A stretch of 26,430 nt of DNA from Chloroflexia bacterium (GTDB lineage Bacteria; Chloroflexota; Chloroflexia; Thermomicrobiales; UBA6265). Shown here piece after piece: positions 26,078 to 26,430 of the stretch (the first letter of the stretch is position 1; each line of letters begins with the position of its first letter). A program made the translations under genes and the position numbers. The notes under the pieces were generated by a model, which was given only the letters and a program-made list of their open reading frames with translations, ran no database searches and had not been told where the DNA came from. The stretch is taken from contig JACCYX010000316.1 of the NCBI GenBank assembly GCA_013696265.1, forward strand, positions 1-26,430. The letters are read 5' to 3'.

Positions 26078-26430
26078 TCAGCCGTCGATGAGGCTCCGCA
26101 GCGTGGCGATGTTGCGGCGGTCATTGTCGCCGGCGTCATCCTTCTCGGTCTCGAGGATGCCGGGTAGTCCGGCCAAACGCGGATCGTTGACGAACTGCCG
26201 GAACCCTTCGAGGCCGATCTCGCCGTCGCCTATGTGGTCATGGCGATCCTTGTGGGAGCCGAGCGGGTTCTTCGAGTCGTTGAGGTGAAGCACCTTGAGC
26301 CGATCGAGTCCGACCGTACTGTCGAATTGGGCCATCGTGGCGGCGTAGAGTTCCGGCGTGCGGTAGTCGTACCCGGCCGCAAAGATGTGACAGGTATCCA
26401 TGCAGACGCCGACCCGTGCCTTGTCGTCAA
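26078..26430 (-). CDS. nfo: Endonuclease IV (AP endonuclease), C-terminal part
   Basis: Cleaves the DNA backbone 5' to abasic sites in base excision repair. Only the last 117 or so codons are inside the window; the N-terminal half lies beyond the right edge. Visible family motifs are RVGVCMDTCHIFAAGYD, HLNDSKNPLGSHKDRHDHIGDG and ILETEKDD, which supply zinc-binding His and Asp/Glu residues of the TIM barrel. The reading frame stays open to base 26428, with no start codon needed within the window. The stop is TGA at 26078-26080. Confidence 0.93.
   Translation of the reverse strand, partial: DDKARVGVCMDTCHIFAAGYDYRTPELYAATMAQFDSTVGLDRLKVLHLNDSKNPLGSHKDRHDHIGDGEIGLEGFRQFVNDPRLAGLPGILETEKDDAGDNDRRNIATLRSLIDG

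Overview
The window is GC-rich, tightly packed bacterial chromosome made almost entirely of housekeeping genes. Gene content (GatB of the tRNA-dependent amidation pathway, a long-form HPF, an alkyltransferase-like protein with PAHR in place of PCHR, a CeoB/CeoC-like TrkA pair, complex I subunits) and the style of the dispersed hairpin repeats suggest Chloroflexota, perhaps near Thermomicrobia. That assignment is inference; no rRNA gene is present to test it.

Layout: (1) 281-5535, a forward DNA-metabolism operon, pcrA-dgt-dnaG, with a 4-bp overlap and an 18-bp gap. (2) 5536-7209, tRNA-Pro(CGG) on the minus strand, tRNA-Arg(CCT) on the plus strand, hpf, and two hairpin repeats. (3) 7210-9515, a small hypothetical gene on the minus strand, thiD-thiE forward, and an atl gene on the minus strand whose 3' end overlaps that of thiE. 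(4) 9645-15925, secA and mnmG forward, with a convergent/divergent gene between them for an unrecognised membrane-anchored helical repeat protein. (5) 16068-17679, a translationally coupled trio of one UspA-like and two TrkA/RCK proteins with no transporter beside it. (6) 17988-20858, gdhA and gatB on the minus strand. (7) 21177-25916, nuoG-nuoI forward, then an aldehyde dehydrogenase. (8) 26078 to the right edge, a partial nfo on the minus strand.

The replication/repair genes act on DNA (helicase, primase, dNTP hydrolase, lesion recognition, AP endonuclease). hpf, mnmG, gatB and the two tRNAs serve translation. secA drives export. gdhA, nuoGI and the aldehyde dehydrogenase belong to central or redox metabolism, and thiDE to thiamine synthesis.

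I see no phage, insertion sequence, CRISPR array, toxin-antitoxin module or defence island. The features that ordinary annotation would miss are: a set of inverted-repeat elements with GTAGGGG...CCCCTAC ends; a second repeat family with GTCATTCC...GGAATGAC-like ends, present twice; a strong tendency for hairpins to sit between convergent genes; an orphan nuoG-nuoI pair whose NuoG keeps formate-dehydrogenase-like motifs but lacks the catalytic Cys/Sec-His; and the 411-residue membrane-anchored protein with an exact 29-residue repeat. None of these is shown to be a new system, and the evidence for each is given separately.
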